A stretch of DNA of 64,000 bases from Curvularia sp. ZM96 (Eukaryota; Ascomycota; Dothideomycetes; Pleosporales; Pleosporaceae): assembly GCA_022457065.1 (NCBI GenBank), contig JAJGBQ010000004.1, positions 2,852,001 to 2,916,000 on the forward strand. The letters run 5' to 3'. This document shows, one piece after another, positions 36,666-47,110 of this stretch; position 1 is the stretch's first letter, and each line of letters starts with the position of its first letter. The notes under the pieces are model-generated. The model worked only from the letters and a program-made list of their open reading frames with translations. It was not told where the DNA came from and made no database searches. Position numbers and translations under genes: made by a program.

Positions 36666-39518
36666 TCACCTCTTCACATACTTGTACCGATACTCCTGCT
36701 TCCTATCCTTGGTCTCTCTCTCCTTATCCACACCCACCTCTTCCCTTCCCCACTGCCTCATCACCACCTTACCCAGCATCTCCCTCTCACTCTCTAGCTC
36801 CTTCACGCTCTCGCTCCACTGCCCATCGCGCTTCCCCACCACCGTCTTGGCCTTCTCCTTCATCAGCTTGCTAAGTAGCACCGCGAGTTTCTCGTCCATG
36901 GCTTTGTTGACGGCCTCGTAGTCTGCTTCCTTGGTCGCAAGCAGATTCTGCAGCGACGCGTTTTCTGTGCGGAGTGCCGAGATGGTGGATTCCAGTGTAA
37001 CAATAGTAGTGGATTCGGCGCGCGTGGATTTCAGTGTTTTCATTTCCTTGCGGAGAGTAGAGAGCTCCGATTTCAGGCTCTTAATGTCGGAGAGTTGGGT
37101 GCGGATGACGCTGCGGAGACTGGCCATTTCCGTGACCTGAACATTCGTAGCGGTCGTTGTGTCGTCGTCGTCTACAGTTGAGTTGGCATCATCATCGGTC
37201 ATGACCTTTCTGGCGGCCGTTCTGCGTAGCGTTTCGACCTCTTCTTTAAGCCGCTTCAGATCTTTCGTTACGCGCCTCTTTTCGCTGCGCTCCTGCTCTA
37301 GTAGGGTGCCGGCTTTGCGTACGGCGTCCTCGGCCTTGTCGCGGACATCTTCCATCGTGGTTTCGTGTTCTTCAATCATTTCTTCATGTTGCGCTCGTAA
37401 TTCTTTGAACTTGGTCTCGGCTTCGGCCTTCAGTTCCTTCATCTTGTTGAGCTTCCGGTCAATATCATTGACACGGCGATCTGCCTCAGCTCGGGCATCT
37501 TTCAGGAGATCATTGGCATCCTCCAGATCTCGTTCAAATCGTTCAGCATCGGCCCTAGCTTGGGCGCTATCACGATGTGCTTCCGCTAGTTGTTGACGAA
37601 GACTAGCATTACCAGCTTCCAGGCTCTGCAGCCGGCCCTGGTATGTGTTGATCTGATGTTCGGCCTGCTCTTGCGACTCGATATAACGCGATATCTCCTG
37701 GTCTCTTGCAGCAAGCTCAGACTGCGCAGATTGCAGCTGGAATTGCAGAGATCGTATGCGGGGTTCTAGCTCGGTAGTCTGGTGAGGCTGTCCATTACTG
37801 CCAGCCTGGTCATGGTTGGAGACTCCGATCTGCGCACGAAGAGTCTGAAGCTCTGCCTCTAGAGAGGCAGTGTGTCGAATTTGTTGGTCCTTCGCAGCAC
37901 TCTCTGCACGGACTGAATCCAGTTCGAGCTGAAGAGATCCTCCCCGCACATTTTCAAGTTCAGACTGCAGCGCACGAAGACGAGCGTTGAGCTCGATGTT
38001 TGTCTGGAAGAGCTGTTGCTTAGCAGCAGCCTCAGCTTGCGCGCACTGGTTTTCAAATTGTGCTTTTTGAAGGTCCTGCTCAAGCTTGGCGATGCGTTTC
38101 CTCTGTTCCTGAATTGTTGCTTCGTTCGCACCCCATGTCTGGTTTTTTTCCTGTACTTCTTCACGCGCTGATTTGGCTTCGGCTGTGGCCTTCTCGAGAT
38201 TGGACTGGAGAGCATTGGCTCGTGCCTGGACAGAGGACAGCTGCTCGGCTAGCAACAAGCGCTTCTTCTCAGCGGTATCATCCGTCTTCCCGGATTGTTG
38301 TGCCTCTGGATCTCTCAGGTCTTGCAGCTCTCGCTCATGCGAAAGTTTAGCCTCCGACAACTCCGCTTGGGCCTGCTCTAGACTGCGGTCTTTGGTTTTC
38401 ACCTCTTCAGCGAGCTTTCGGTTCGTTTCTTCAAGGTATTTTCGCTGACGCTCAAAGTCCTCAAGCATCGCCTCGAGCTTGCCAAGGTTCTGGAGTTTCA
38501 TTTCTTCAGTAGACTTATCCAGCTTAGCCTGTAGTGCATTTTCCTTGGATTTCAATTGTGTATTCGCCGCTGCACGTGCTGCATCATGCTCAACACTTTG
38601 CTGCTCCAGACTCTTCTCCAGGTTTGACACTTTTTCCTTGTGTTTGTAGTTCTCAGCGCGGGTGTTTTCGAGCTCGGAGCGGGTATATGATAAGATGGTC
38701 TCGAGTTCCGTGATGCGCGACCTCGAGGTCGACTCTTGCTGTTCAAGCTGATGTTGCAGCTCTGCAATCTTATTGCGTGCCACATCCTGTTCGTTCGTAT
38801 CGATAATTGCCGAAGTATGGCGTATGACTGTCTCTTGGGTCGGCTTTCGTGGAGTGTCGTAGTCCTCCACTGTCGGCTGCAGTGATCGCGCCTTTGGTGG
38901 TGAAGACCTGGGTACCTGCAGAAAACTACGCCGAGGCCCATGTAGGGGCGTCCCGGTGAGCGCGCCATCCATTTCAGTGTCTGGCAGATTGCTAAGAAAG
39001 CTGCGAACCTTCTCCTCATTCTCCATGGACCGTTCCGAGACTGCCGCGCTGTGCCGGCGCTCTTCCGAAGTCGCATTTGCACGCCTTGTAGGCGACGCGG
39101 TACGAGATCGTCCGTCTGATCGCTGCCTGGGCTCTTCTACCACAACCACCGGCTCACCCACCTCTGTCGCCTGCCGTCCCTCACTGCCGTCTGGTATCGC
39201 ATCCATTCGCACCGTCGGTCGCTTGGTTTTGGCCTCTTTCCGTGACTTGATCTGCGCCAGGGGTAAATCGGCTGTCATCCAGTAGGTCATGTTCATAGTA
39301 AAGTCCTCTGGACCCTCAATTTCGCTCGTGTCTACACGGTCAACAGGCGGCTGGTGGCTGTGCTCGAGTTCCGTCGATTCGAATGTCGAGTTGAGGCCTA
39401 AAGCATCGAGGTCCATCTCATACTGTGATCCATCTTGTGAGGGGGGACGCGACGGGCTGCGTTGCGGGGACTGGAAGCGCGTCGGGCTTGCCGTGTACGA
39501 AGAATGAGATCGCACCAT
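36666..39518 (-). CDS. Large coiled-coil protein, 950 aa
   Basis: Single exon starting MVRSHSSYTASPTRFQSP. The N-terminal 230 residues are disordered with a conserved-looking island EGPEDFTMNMTYWMTADLP (about residues 68-86) followed by a basic RKEAKTKR patch. Residues about 255-930 are an almost continuous coiled coil (heptads rich in L, E, K, Q), broken near residue 770 by an acidic VDDDDTT run. It ends in a basic stretch (KQEYRYKYVKR). There is no motor or kinase domain. Such architecture suits a spindle-pole, septal or polarity scaffold, but I cannot name the family. It converges with LCL2 (274 bp between stops). Confidence 0.85.
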   Translation of the reverse strand: MVRSHSSYTASPTRFQSPQRSPSRPPSQDGSQYEMDLDALGLNSTFESTELEHSHQPPVDRVDTSEIEGPEDFTMNMTYWMTADLPLAQIKSRKEAKTKRPTVRMDAIPDGSEGRQATEVGEPVVVVEEPRQRSDGRSRTASPTRRANATSEERRHSAAVSERSMENEEKVRSFLSNLPDTEMDGALTGTPLHGPRRSFLQVPRSSPPKARSLQPTVEDYDTPRKPTQETVIRHTSAIIDTNEQDVARNKIAELQHQLEQQESTSRSRITELETILSYTRSELENTRAENYKHKEKVSNLEKSLEQQSVEHDAARAAANTQLKSKENALQAKLDKSTEEMKLQNLGKLEAMLEDFERQRKYLEETNRKLAEEVKTKDRSLEQAQAELSEAKLSHERELQDLRDPEAQQSGKTDDTAEKKRLLLAEQLSSVQARANALQSNLEKATAEAKSAREEVQEKNQTWGANEATIQEQRKRIAKLEQDLQKAQFENQCAQAEAAAKQQLFQTNIELNARLRALQSELENVRGGSLQLELDSVRAESAAKDQQIRHTASLEAELQTLRAQIGVSNHDQAGSNGQPHQTTELEPRIRSLQFQLQSAQSELAARDQEISRYIESQEQAEHQINTYQGRLQSLEAGNASLRQQLAEAHRDSAQARADAERFERDLEDANDLLKDARAEADRRVNDIDRKLNKMKELKAEAETKFKELRAQHEEMIEEHETTMEDVRDKAEDAVRKAGTLLEQERSEKRRVTKDLKRLKEEVETLRRTAARKVMTDDDANSTVDDDDTTTATNVQVTEMASLRSVIRTQLSDIKSLKSELSTLRKEMKTLKSTRAESTTIVTLESTISALRTENASLQNLLATKEADYEAVNKAMDEKLAVLLSKLMKEKAKTVVGKRDGQWSESVKELESEREMLGKVVMRQWGREEVGVDKERETKDRKQEYRYKYVKR

Positions 39519-42500
39519 GGTGAGTGACGCGCTGTGCTTTCTTCATTCAGTTCCCGACGGCGGTGCTGGGCGGGATAAGAATTGGGTTGATATGGATGTT
39601 CTGTTTGTTGTGGAAATGCATTTCGAGGCTAGTGTCATGCACGGCACGGCCGGGGTTAACGAGGGTTCGCCTTAATTCCATGCATGGGATTTTGACGCGG
39701 CCCCACGAGCTGGGACCGCGTAATGATACATCCTAGTGATTCTTCCAGAGGCACATGCTCGATAGGTTTCACTTGCTGGTTAACTACGTGGTGCACTATC
39801 CGTTCGAGAATGCGAAGGGCTTCACCATAAGGGATCGCCATGGAGGACTAATTGTAGCTTGGCAGCGAAAGGGCCCCGACTAAAGGCAGCGAAGTGTCGT
39901 CCCATGCAACAACATACCCAGATGATTTATCCTTTCGGCGGAGTGGAGTGCATCCCTTTGCCTGTTGGTACAACATTTGCCCTGCAGCAGCTACTGCAAA
40001 CTTACATGCTAAGAGCCTCTACGAGTATGCGAGATTACTAGTAGAATACAAGAAGAGAGAGTACAGCGTGAGTTCACGTGAGCTTTCAGAATATTCCTTG
40101 CGTTACTCAGCCCTAGTCCAAAATCGAAGGAAACCCAGTAATTCGGTCTACTTGTGAAACCTAGGACGTCCTCAGGCAAAACAAGTATACATCTTTCTAC
40201 TTTGAATTCTCTTTCTTAATACGTCAAGTTTTCTTCTCAACAAGATTTCTGTTTTTGGCTAGTAGTGTTCGGACTGAAGACAGGGATATAGACGACGCGG
40301 GTATCTCAGGATTGACTTGGGCAGTAGACACGACCTAGCTTCAAAGGGACTCCCGCAGTCTAGGCTGGAAAACGAGGAGACAGTAAGAATGATGTTGCAT
40401 TGGAAACAACGGTGCACTCCACTTAAGATAAGGTGTCCTGTTCGTGTTTGCACTTACGAGATGCTGAGAGTCAGTCTTTGAGGGAGGTAAGATATTTTTG
40501 ACCCATGCTCTTCTGCCTTACGTGCATATCAACGCTTCTCGGCCGGGCAGGGCGACCTCCATTCAACTAGTTTTTTTCCTCATCTCTCTTTGGTGCTTTT
40601 TTCGATAGTTTTGCCATTCTCTACTAGTAACCACGCTCGGTTACAGGCTCTCGTGGATACAGGTCGATTCTCCCGTCACGCAAGATACATGTCGCGAGAT
40701 GTTTGGTGCGGCATCTGTCTGCCCGAGCAGCACGGCATTGATCGGTGACGGGCTGTATATTATGCGAGCCCGCAACCAGTCTCGTTATGTAGAATATAGG
40801 GTGAAGACGAAATGGGGCATTGCGCAGGCGACCTCAGAGTCGGTTTGATGCGGTACAGGCCGAGGTTTTCATCGGTGGACGCCGTGATACTGCGATGGAA
40901 CGGCATGGTTGGCCAGCCAGCACTATATGTCATGGTCATGAGCACGTCGTACGAGGCGTTGCGCCAGCCACGGGCCTCTACTGCAGCTTAGATGGTTGTG
41001 GGCGTGATTGGATTACATGGTGTCGGTGTTGGATGCAAGGTCCATCGGATCTAGTGCATGATGCACAACGGGTCATGTTCCGACTTCCGTCGAGAGTGGA
41101 GGTGCGGAGTCGAAGGATGAGTTGGCGAGGGGTAGGTCGTGAAGAAGGGCAATCCGAGTGGCCGTTCGAGTAGCAGCCCCCACGCCAACCATGAAAGCGT
41201 CTTTTGTGTGAGCGTTTTTTTTTCTTTCTTCTCACCGTTCTCTGAAACACGTGCTGCATAGAGGGCGGGGCCAGCATGTGTGGCGAAGAGGGGCAGCCGG
41301 ACGGCAGACGATGTCGATATGGCTACCGTGGTGGTGAAGTCGGGCCTACTCGGGGCTCCGAGTGAAGACCCATAACCTTGTCAACACACTTGGTCCCGAG
41401 CCGCAGATAGTTGTAATATTACCCTGAGGCACGCGGCCGGCATCCTGAGCGCCATGTGCATCGCTTGTGGCTGAGGCTGGAGGCGCACAGACGATAGTGA
41501 GATGGTGTCTGCGGGGTAGGCGTCGTGGTGGTTACACAGGAGCGGGCGTTCGAGGCTGGCTGGCTGACTTGCAGGGCTGGATTTTTGTATCGCCGCCCAT
41601 GGTGGTTCTCTGTCTTTGGGTCAGAAGTGGGGAAGAGCTGGATGCGGAACGGACGCTAGGAGTAGCAGTCGTGATGGCATATCGGGATGCTGAGTCAAGC
41701 AAGATAGGGTAGCAGAGGGAGTGGAGACTTCCCAACTCACACCCAATACAGACTGCCTGATGCACCACCACGCCGTGCCACCCCAAGAGGACACACAACG
41801 CCTGGTCTCTGGACGATCCGTGGTGCTCATGCTCACCCTCAGGCTCAACACTCGAACCCAGCTCTTCTACTCGTCAACATCCACCAGCCGCCGGCCATCG
41901 CCAACACGGTGCGCCGTCATCGGTATGGCGCGCGCCGGGCATGGAAATTTCTCCGGTCATCGCTCGTCGAGTCACCATGGTTAGCCCTCTCCACATCGGC
42001 CTCCACTTATACTTGGACTTATCTTCTTGGACGCTCACATAAAGCGTGGATGCTTCCTGATACCCTTCTCTTCACCCCAGCGCCATTGACGCCTGTCCTG
42101 TGCACACCCCTACTCAGCTACCTACTAGACCCGGATCGCCCCCACGCACATCCCAGGTCGACGTCAGCAACCACTTCCGCCTTACGCGCTGCGCTTGTTC
42201 ATGCGCCCAGTCTTCCAGACTCCAGCGAGCCTCCCACGCTGTCAAGGAGCCTGCTAGCCAATTGTCACGAGCCACCCTGCATTGCTCCCCACGCCGCCTG
42301 CATTTCTTACCCCAGACTTCCCATCTTACCACCTTCACATCACCGCGGCCTTGTACTCTGACGTCTCGGTGTCGCATACAGCGGTTTTGGTGGCTTCCCT
42401 ATAATCGTGTCACGCTCACACACTTGACGTCGGTGTCTCAACGACACCCCTCGCTCTTATCTTTCCCGTACTTGGCCCAGACCTGTGGGATGAATTTCGG

Positions 42501-43011
42501 CTTCAAAAACGACACTTCGCACTGGCCTGTAGGACAAGAACACATCAACCGATAGCCTGGCCAGATCCCCGCATTTCCGACTCTTGTCTCTGATAGCGTC
42601 GGAACAAACGACAAGCTTGCTTTTCTTCTTCCTGCTGTTCCTGAAGGCCTACCAGGTTTTGTTAGTAGGCCTTTTTGAGCATAGAACTTACCGAATCGGA
42701 ACCGAGCCCTGCAGGTGGCAGCCTACGCCCACGCGATCGATCACTAGCAAGAGGGTCCTGCCCGCCGTGGTCGTGCGTAATGGACTCCTCTTTGATCTTG
42801 CTGAGTGCAAACATCCGGATTCTGGTAAGTTACTTCTCAATTTGTCACGCTTCTTTGATGCACAGCAAGGAAGAAAAGAAAAAAAAAATTCTGTCATGTA
42901 CATCAGGGGCGGCCTTGGTGGCGGGTCCCGCATGCACGACATCGCGCAGGGTGGATGTCTTATAGTCCGCCTGCCACGCGAGCTCTCCCCCTCAAGTCAG
43001 CTCCAGCTAAC
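39519..43011. other. Intergenic, 3.5 kb, with a MoeA fragment at its left end
   Basis: Apart from the relic at 39656-39841, no protein or RNA gene is recognisable. 41700-42600 has long open but low-complexity frames rich in Ser, Pro and Thr that are probably leader or spacer sequence of the CASTOR-like gene. Poly-T tracts occur near 40568 and 41216. Confidence 0.45.
39656..39841 (-). pseudogene. MoeA-like gene fragment, N-terminal piece
   Basis: A 61-codon frame whose first 40 residues (IPYGEALRILERIVHH; then PIEHVPLEESLGCII) match the start of MoeA/gephyrin-E molybdopterin molybdotransferases, where a helix is followed by the PLxEALGRIL motif. After CII (about 39722) the similarity stops abruptly and the frame soon ends. 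No continuation lies nearby on this strand. The next part of a MoeA domain lies at 44484 on the opposite strand. Called a relic, not a gene. Confidence 0.6.
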
Positions 43012-44215
43012 ATGATTGCTCTCAAGGATACGCAACTCGCTTTGATCCATATCCCACTGCGTTTGTACCGCACCTTTCTTCAATCCATCCTCCAGCTAGT
43101 GTTGCCCAACGCTACACGCGAGCGCTTTGAGAATGGCTCCGGTGCTGTGCAGCCTCTCAACGGGTGGCCTTGCGAGCATCCATTCGTTAACATCTCCATC
43201 ACCCCAATCGAGTGTTCTATAGTATGTTCAAGGGCGCTTGCCAACGAACTGTTTGTACCTGTTCTCGCCTTACTGGACTCTGAATCGAGGGAATCTGTAA
43301 ATATTACGACTGAAGACTTTGTCGTTATGCAAGTTGACGGCGAAGGACTGGATGCTGGCCAGCGTGTTCTGGAACTGACGAGTCCCCTTGCACTTGCCGG
43401 CATGTAAGTGTTTTCTGTTATGGGACATGGCGCACGGCTGACACCACACCAGACCCATTTTCTTTATCACAACATATTTTTCCGATTACATTCTTGTACC
43501 ACTTCGCCATCGTTCAGAAGTAGTACAAGCGCTGGAAGAGCGAGGGTTCCAGTTTGAACAAGATACCTCGTCCTATGTGAACTCTTTCCAACTTGGCCGC
43601 AAACACTCCGCCGCGTCTCTGGAAGTGCAACCTCCCAAGAGTCCACCCCCTACAACCATCTCCGAACTTCAAATCAGGACCTTTGCCACCTTGAAACGTC
43701 GAAACATTGTGCCTACGGTGGACTCCAGCATCCGCCTGGTCCAATGCGCAGGCCGCCGAGATGGCAACAACGACATGCACCAAGCACGCAACCGGAACAG
43801 TAGGACCTCTGTTGCCGACGACGCCCTTCACCTTGGTCTGGTAAAATGCCTCATTACACAGCCGTATCCCAAATTTTTATCCCTCACGCTAACCGACACT
43901 GAATCCGCCGCTCTCCTCTTCGACCACACTCTGCTTCCCCATTTCCCGCAAGACACGCTGTTGGGATCGAGAGACGAGTTCCTTACCCCTATCACGCTTG
44001 ACCTAAGGGATCTGCCTGTGGAGAGTACGGGTATCGTGTGTGGCGTAGCAGGCCGTCTGGTAGGCGAGACAACAAGCCCGTTGCAGGACCCGGTCGAAAT
44101 GAGCTATTTGAGTACGGCGAGAGCAGGCACAGTCATGGTTGCAGAAGAAGAGCTGGACCGCGCTCTAGGTGCTTTGCGGGGTGCGGAGAATGGTGTTCTG
44201 GATGCGGATAAATGA
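43012..44215 (+). CDS. CASTOR-like ACT-domain protein, 384 aa
   Basis: Exons 43012-43403 and 43453-44215 (49-nt intron), in phase. The arrangement QLALIHIPLRLY, then FVNISITPIECSIVCS, then ITTEDFVVMQVDG and finally IPIFFITTYFSDYILVP is that of tandem ACT domains in the CASTOR/GATS family. The last motif matches the FFxSTYxxDFILV block of animal CASTOR1, which binds arginine and controls TORC1 through GATOR2. A second ACT-like half follows (HLGLVKCLITQPYPKFLSLT; TGIVCGVAGRL). Amino acid sensing upstream of TOR is therefore a reasonable inference; the ligand is unknown. The interior (about residues 185-250) is a Ser/Pro-rich insertion. It lies inside the segment that may have been inverted (see findings). 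Confidence 0.85.
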
Positions 44216-44483
44216 TGGCATGTCAGACAAAGAGATGCCAAAAACGGGTTAGTGATGATTTAGGCGTCATTGCAGCGAAATGGGCGGTTGCATGTGGATT
44301 TGTAGCATTTGCTGGCCCATAAAAATTATCATTATCCTCTTTCATATGCGTGTTCGACAAATTGGGAATCGACATGGTGATTTGGATTGACTCTGTCTTA
44401 TATCTTTCTTCCCTCTGAAACTGGGTATTAATCAACAATCTGAGCAGGGGCATCTCTTTATTGTTTCTTAACGCGCATTAGCT

Positions 44484-44700
44484 ATGCAGGATCTCTCGGT
44501 AGAGTCTAAGCGTACATTGGCATATCCAGTGGCAACTCCTCGTTTTGATGCTTCGGCCATGAACGGATACGCAATCTCTTCCGAGTCCACAATAGACGCA
44601 TCCGAAGAAAGACCTGACATTTTCATTATCAAAGGCACCATGGCCGCAGGTGATGACCCGATTTTTTCATACAATATAGCAGGACGACAACTTGATGCCT
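44484..44700 (+). pseudogene. MoeA-like gene fragment, second piece
   Basis: The frame reads RTLAYPVATPRFDASAMNGY, then an AISSES stretch and FIIKGTMAAGDDP, clearly the MoeA block corresponding to PxFDxSAMDGYA and the following AGxxP loop. It then jumps to IAGRQLDACAKTKSCYAI, missing the usual CVEIMTGAP stretch, so there is an internal deletion. It runs out into a duplicated 35-bp unit and then overlaps the 3' end of the GTP cyclohydrolase gene on the other strand; the frame stays open to 45017 only by chance. It starts where the 39.7-kb fragment stops. Confidence 0.6.
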
Positions 44701-44728
44701 GCGCCAAAACTAAGTCATGCTATGCAAT

Positions 44729-44798
44729 ATGCCCACCCAACGAGAGTGATGAACTCCTCGTATATGCCCCAGCCAGCGAGAGTGATGAACTCCTCGTC
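44729..44798. repeat. 35-bp imperfect tandem duplication
   Basis: Two units starting at about 44729 and 44764. They share a 20-bp identical core (GAGAGTGATGAACTCCTCGT), with flanks differing by a few bases. It sits between the MoeA relic and the GTP cyclohydrolase stop codon. Confidence 0.75.
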
Positions 44799-44849
44799 CC
44801 CCCGAAACGCCGAATCCAGATTGTAACGCCAATGCTTCAAACTCTGTGT

Positions 44850-45888
44850 CTACCTCCTGTTGATGAGATTCAAAAATTCTTGACGAGTCTTTTCCCTCGA
44901 GCGCATGCAACCAAGCATACAGCTCGTCGTCGTTGTAGCCCCAGTCTTCTGGACCCCGCGCATAACCATGCACAGATGGCTCGACTCCACTACAACTGCA
45001 ACACCCTGGGGTTGTAGCATCTCAGAGAGCGCCAGCGCCACTTGCTTTGTGAGCCGCTCTTGGACTTGGAAACGGCGGGCGAACATTTCGGCGATACGGG
45101 CCAGCTTCGAGAGGCCAATGACACGGCGATTGGGAATATAGCCAATGTGCATCTGGTGTGCGAGCAAAGTCAGTCAGGATCTCTACAATACAATCCATTT
45201 CGTCTCTTACCTTGCCAGTAAAGGGGACCAAGTGGTGCTCGCAAAGCGAAAAGATCTCAATGTCCCTCACAATGACGAGCTCGTCGTGGTCCTCGTGGAA
45301 TACCGCCCCGTTAACAATGTCCCGCAGGTTCTCCTCGTAGCCCTTGGTAAAGAAGAGCAGCGCCTTCGCATACCGCTCGGGCGTATCCAGGAGGCCCTCG
45401 CGATCGGGATCCTCGCCCAGGCATTCCAGCATCGTCCGAACAGCGCCCGACAGCTTCTTGAGATTCTCCGCCTTTTCTTCCTCCGTCGCCTCCTTCCTCT
45501 GCCGTGTGCCTTTGCTTGGCCAGCTGAGCCCGTCAAAGTCGATGGTGGGGTGTTGCGTGTATGGGCTGTGCGCGCGGCTCATCGCTAGAGGCGTTTGAAC
45601 GACAGCGCTCTCGTCCTCGGACTGGTGCTCTACGTGTCCATTGTTCGCCTCGTGCCCGTCGTACGCGCTGCCACCACGGTTGGTAGCAGCAATAGCCTTC
45701 GCGGGGAAATAACTAGTCGGCCCGTCGAAATTTACCACCTGGCGGCCGCGGTTGGACGTCTCAATGGCGTTGAAGAGATTTTCTCTTTCTTTCTTGTCGC
45801 GGGCCTCGGTCGTCAGTCTGAGCGGCGAGCCTCCATTCATCATGTGTGTTGGGATCGCAGATTGCGGTTTGCTTGGGTGGGCGTCCAT
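44850..45888 (-). CDS. FOL2: GTP cyclohydrolase I, 326 aa
   Basis: Exons 45888-45211 and 45152-44850 (58-nt intron), in phase. It converts GTP to 7,8-dihydroneopterin triphosphate, the first step of folate (and tetrahydrobiopterin) synthesis. The catalytic domain begins near residue 140 (LSGAVRTMLECLGEDPDREG). Zinc ligands are Cys and His of SLCEHHLVPF (about 216) and the Cys of SSHLCMVMRG in exon 2. PNRRVIGLSKLARI and QERLTKQVA are the substrate and tunnel motifs. The N-terminal 130 residues are a disordered extension common in fungal enzymes. All key residues are present. Cytosolic. Its 3' end faces the MoeA-like relic, another pterin-related gene. Confidence 0.96.
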
Positions 45889-46919
45889 GCTGGCGGGGGC
45901 GGGGGAGGGATTGTCCTAAGGATGTCCTGGCGAGCAGATGGTCGAAACTTTTTATTTGTACGCAAGGACTCAGGCTACGGTAAGAAACAGGGCGTATTTG
46001 CCAAAAAGACTAAAAGTGACCCGTCGCATGATTCCTGTAAATCTGTGGTCGCGCCGGTCCGTATGACTGAAAGGCAAATAATTTTGTCCTAAGGCGGATT
46101 AGTACACCAGCCATGACGCCACTTGCCGAACCGCCGAGTCACCTATTGCAAAGCAACAAATGAGAACGTTCTTTTGTATTTTGTTCAACACTGGTTCGCC
46201 TGCGACGATCGTCGCTTTCAATTAAGAAAAATCAGTAGATTGCCCTCCAGCCTACTAAAGATTGAAAATCATAAAGAGGCGACTTTATAGTTAGATGTGA
46301 GAGGTTTGGCAGGTGGGAGCAAGGATATCAGAATAAAGCTTAGGCGAATCTTTGTGTTTCATCCAAAGATTAGTTGGGAGCTTTATGCAGGTCCTCAGCC
46401 TTACTAGCTCGAGGGCTGCCTTTTGGATCTCATATGCAAGTCACGTGACATGATTCTACCTGGTCGTTAAGGAAGAATAGCTAATCCAATCCCGCCATAT
46501 CATGGCATTGACTTCCGTCGGGATCGATAAGTTTGACATTAAGCATTTCTGAGGAGGGCCTTCTCTATTTGCGCAACCACACCCTAGTTCTCCTTACTAG
46601 ACTTTCCTACAAGCTTTCATATATAGCCTGAGGCCCTCTAGAGAGCTATTTTAAACGCGATGATGCGAAGATGTTTTGAGTTTTATAGCTCCAAAATAAT
46701 TAAAGTAGACAGTCTATTGTTCAGAAATATAGTTTAACCGTTCGTGGTAAGATAACGCAGTGCCATTCTCGCCATGTACCCATTCTCTAGCCTAGGCTGG
46801 TTTGTCTCTACCTCCTAAGTCAATTCTAAGATACCCGCGTCGCCTAACCCCTGTCTTCTTGTCCTTGCCCGGCTATTAAAAACAGAAATTTCGTCAAAAC
46901 TACAAAGAAGAATAAAAAA
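45889..46919. other. Intergenic, 1 kb, AT-rich
   Basis: Upstream region of GTP cyclohydrolase and, further right, AT-rich sequence with no gene. A TCACGTGACA site is near 46440. The last bases before 46920 (A-run on the plus strand) form the poly-T terminator of the 5S gene. Confidence 0.5.
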
Positions 46920-47038
46920 ACATACGACAGCGGGGATTCGCCAGTGGTCACCCACCTGACTACTAATCCGCCGGTCAACGGTTTATCGCTCGGAAATCAG
47001 ACGGGATCCAGATCGTTACGTGGCCTGTGGTCGTATGT
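46920..47038 (-). rRNA. 5S ribosomal RNA, dispersed copy (possibly variant)
   Basis: On the minus strand the sequence starts ACATACGACC and ends GCTGTCGTATGT; these ends pair perfectly over 9 bp as helix I. The internal control region ATTAGTAGTCAGGTGGGTGACC-like block (about 46945-46970) and CTGGCGAATCCCCGCTG match fungal 5S closely. The length of 119 nt is right, and a run of Ts follows for Pol III termination. Loop and helix II/III bases (5' third) look more divergent than the 3' half, so it could be a variant or a decaying copy. It lies 73 bp downstream of the broken HET gene on the same strand. Confidence 0.82.
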
Positions 47039-47110
47039 GAAAGAATTGGTGATGAGGGAAATATTTGTTCCAGGCAAAGATCCAACAAGACCGTGGCCAG
47101 AGGCTGCCGG

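Noticed and set aside
36666..39518. Assignment as the spindle-pole protein Cut12
   Set aside because: The N-terminal motif does not resemble the Cut12 signature as I know it; left unnamed.
40640..40700. Possible tRNA-like sequence
   Set aside because: A GGTCGATTCTCC stretch recalls a B box, but no cloverleaf or matching A box could be drawn. No tRNA was found elsewhere either.
42584..43015. ORF just upstream of the CASTOR-like gene
   Set aside because: It ends at that gene's start codon and shows no protein-like pattern; probably 5' leader.
44700..45017. 3' part of the 177-codon frame containing the MoeA piece
   Set aside because: Beyond about 44700 it reads through the 35-bp duplication and antisense to GTP cyclohydrolase; no MoeA similarity remains.
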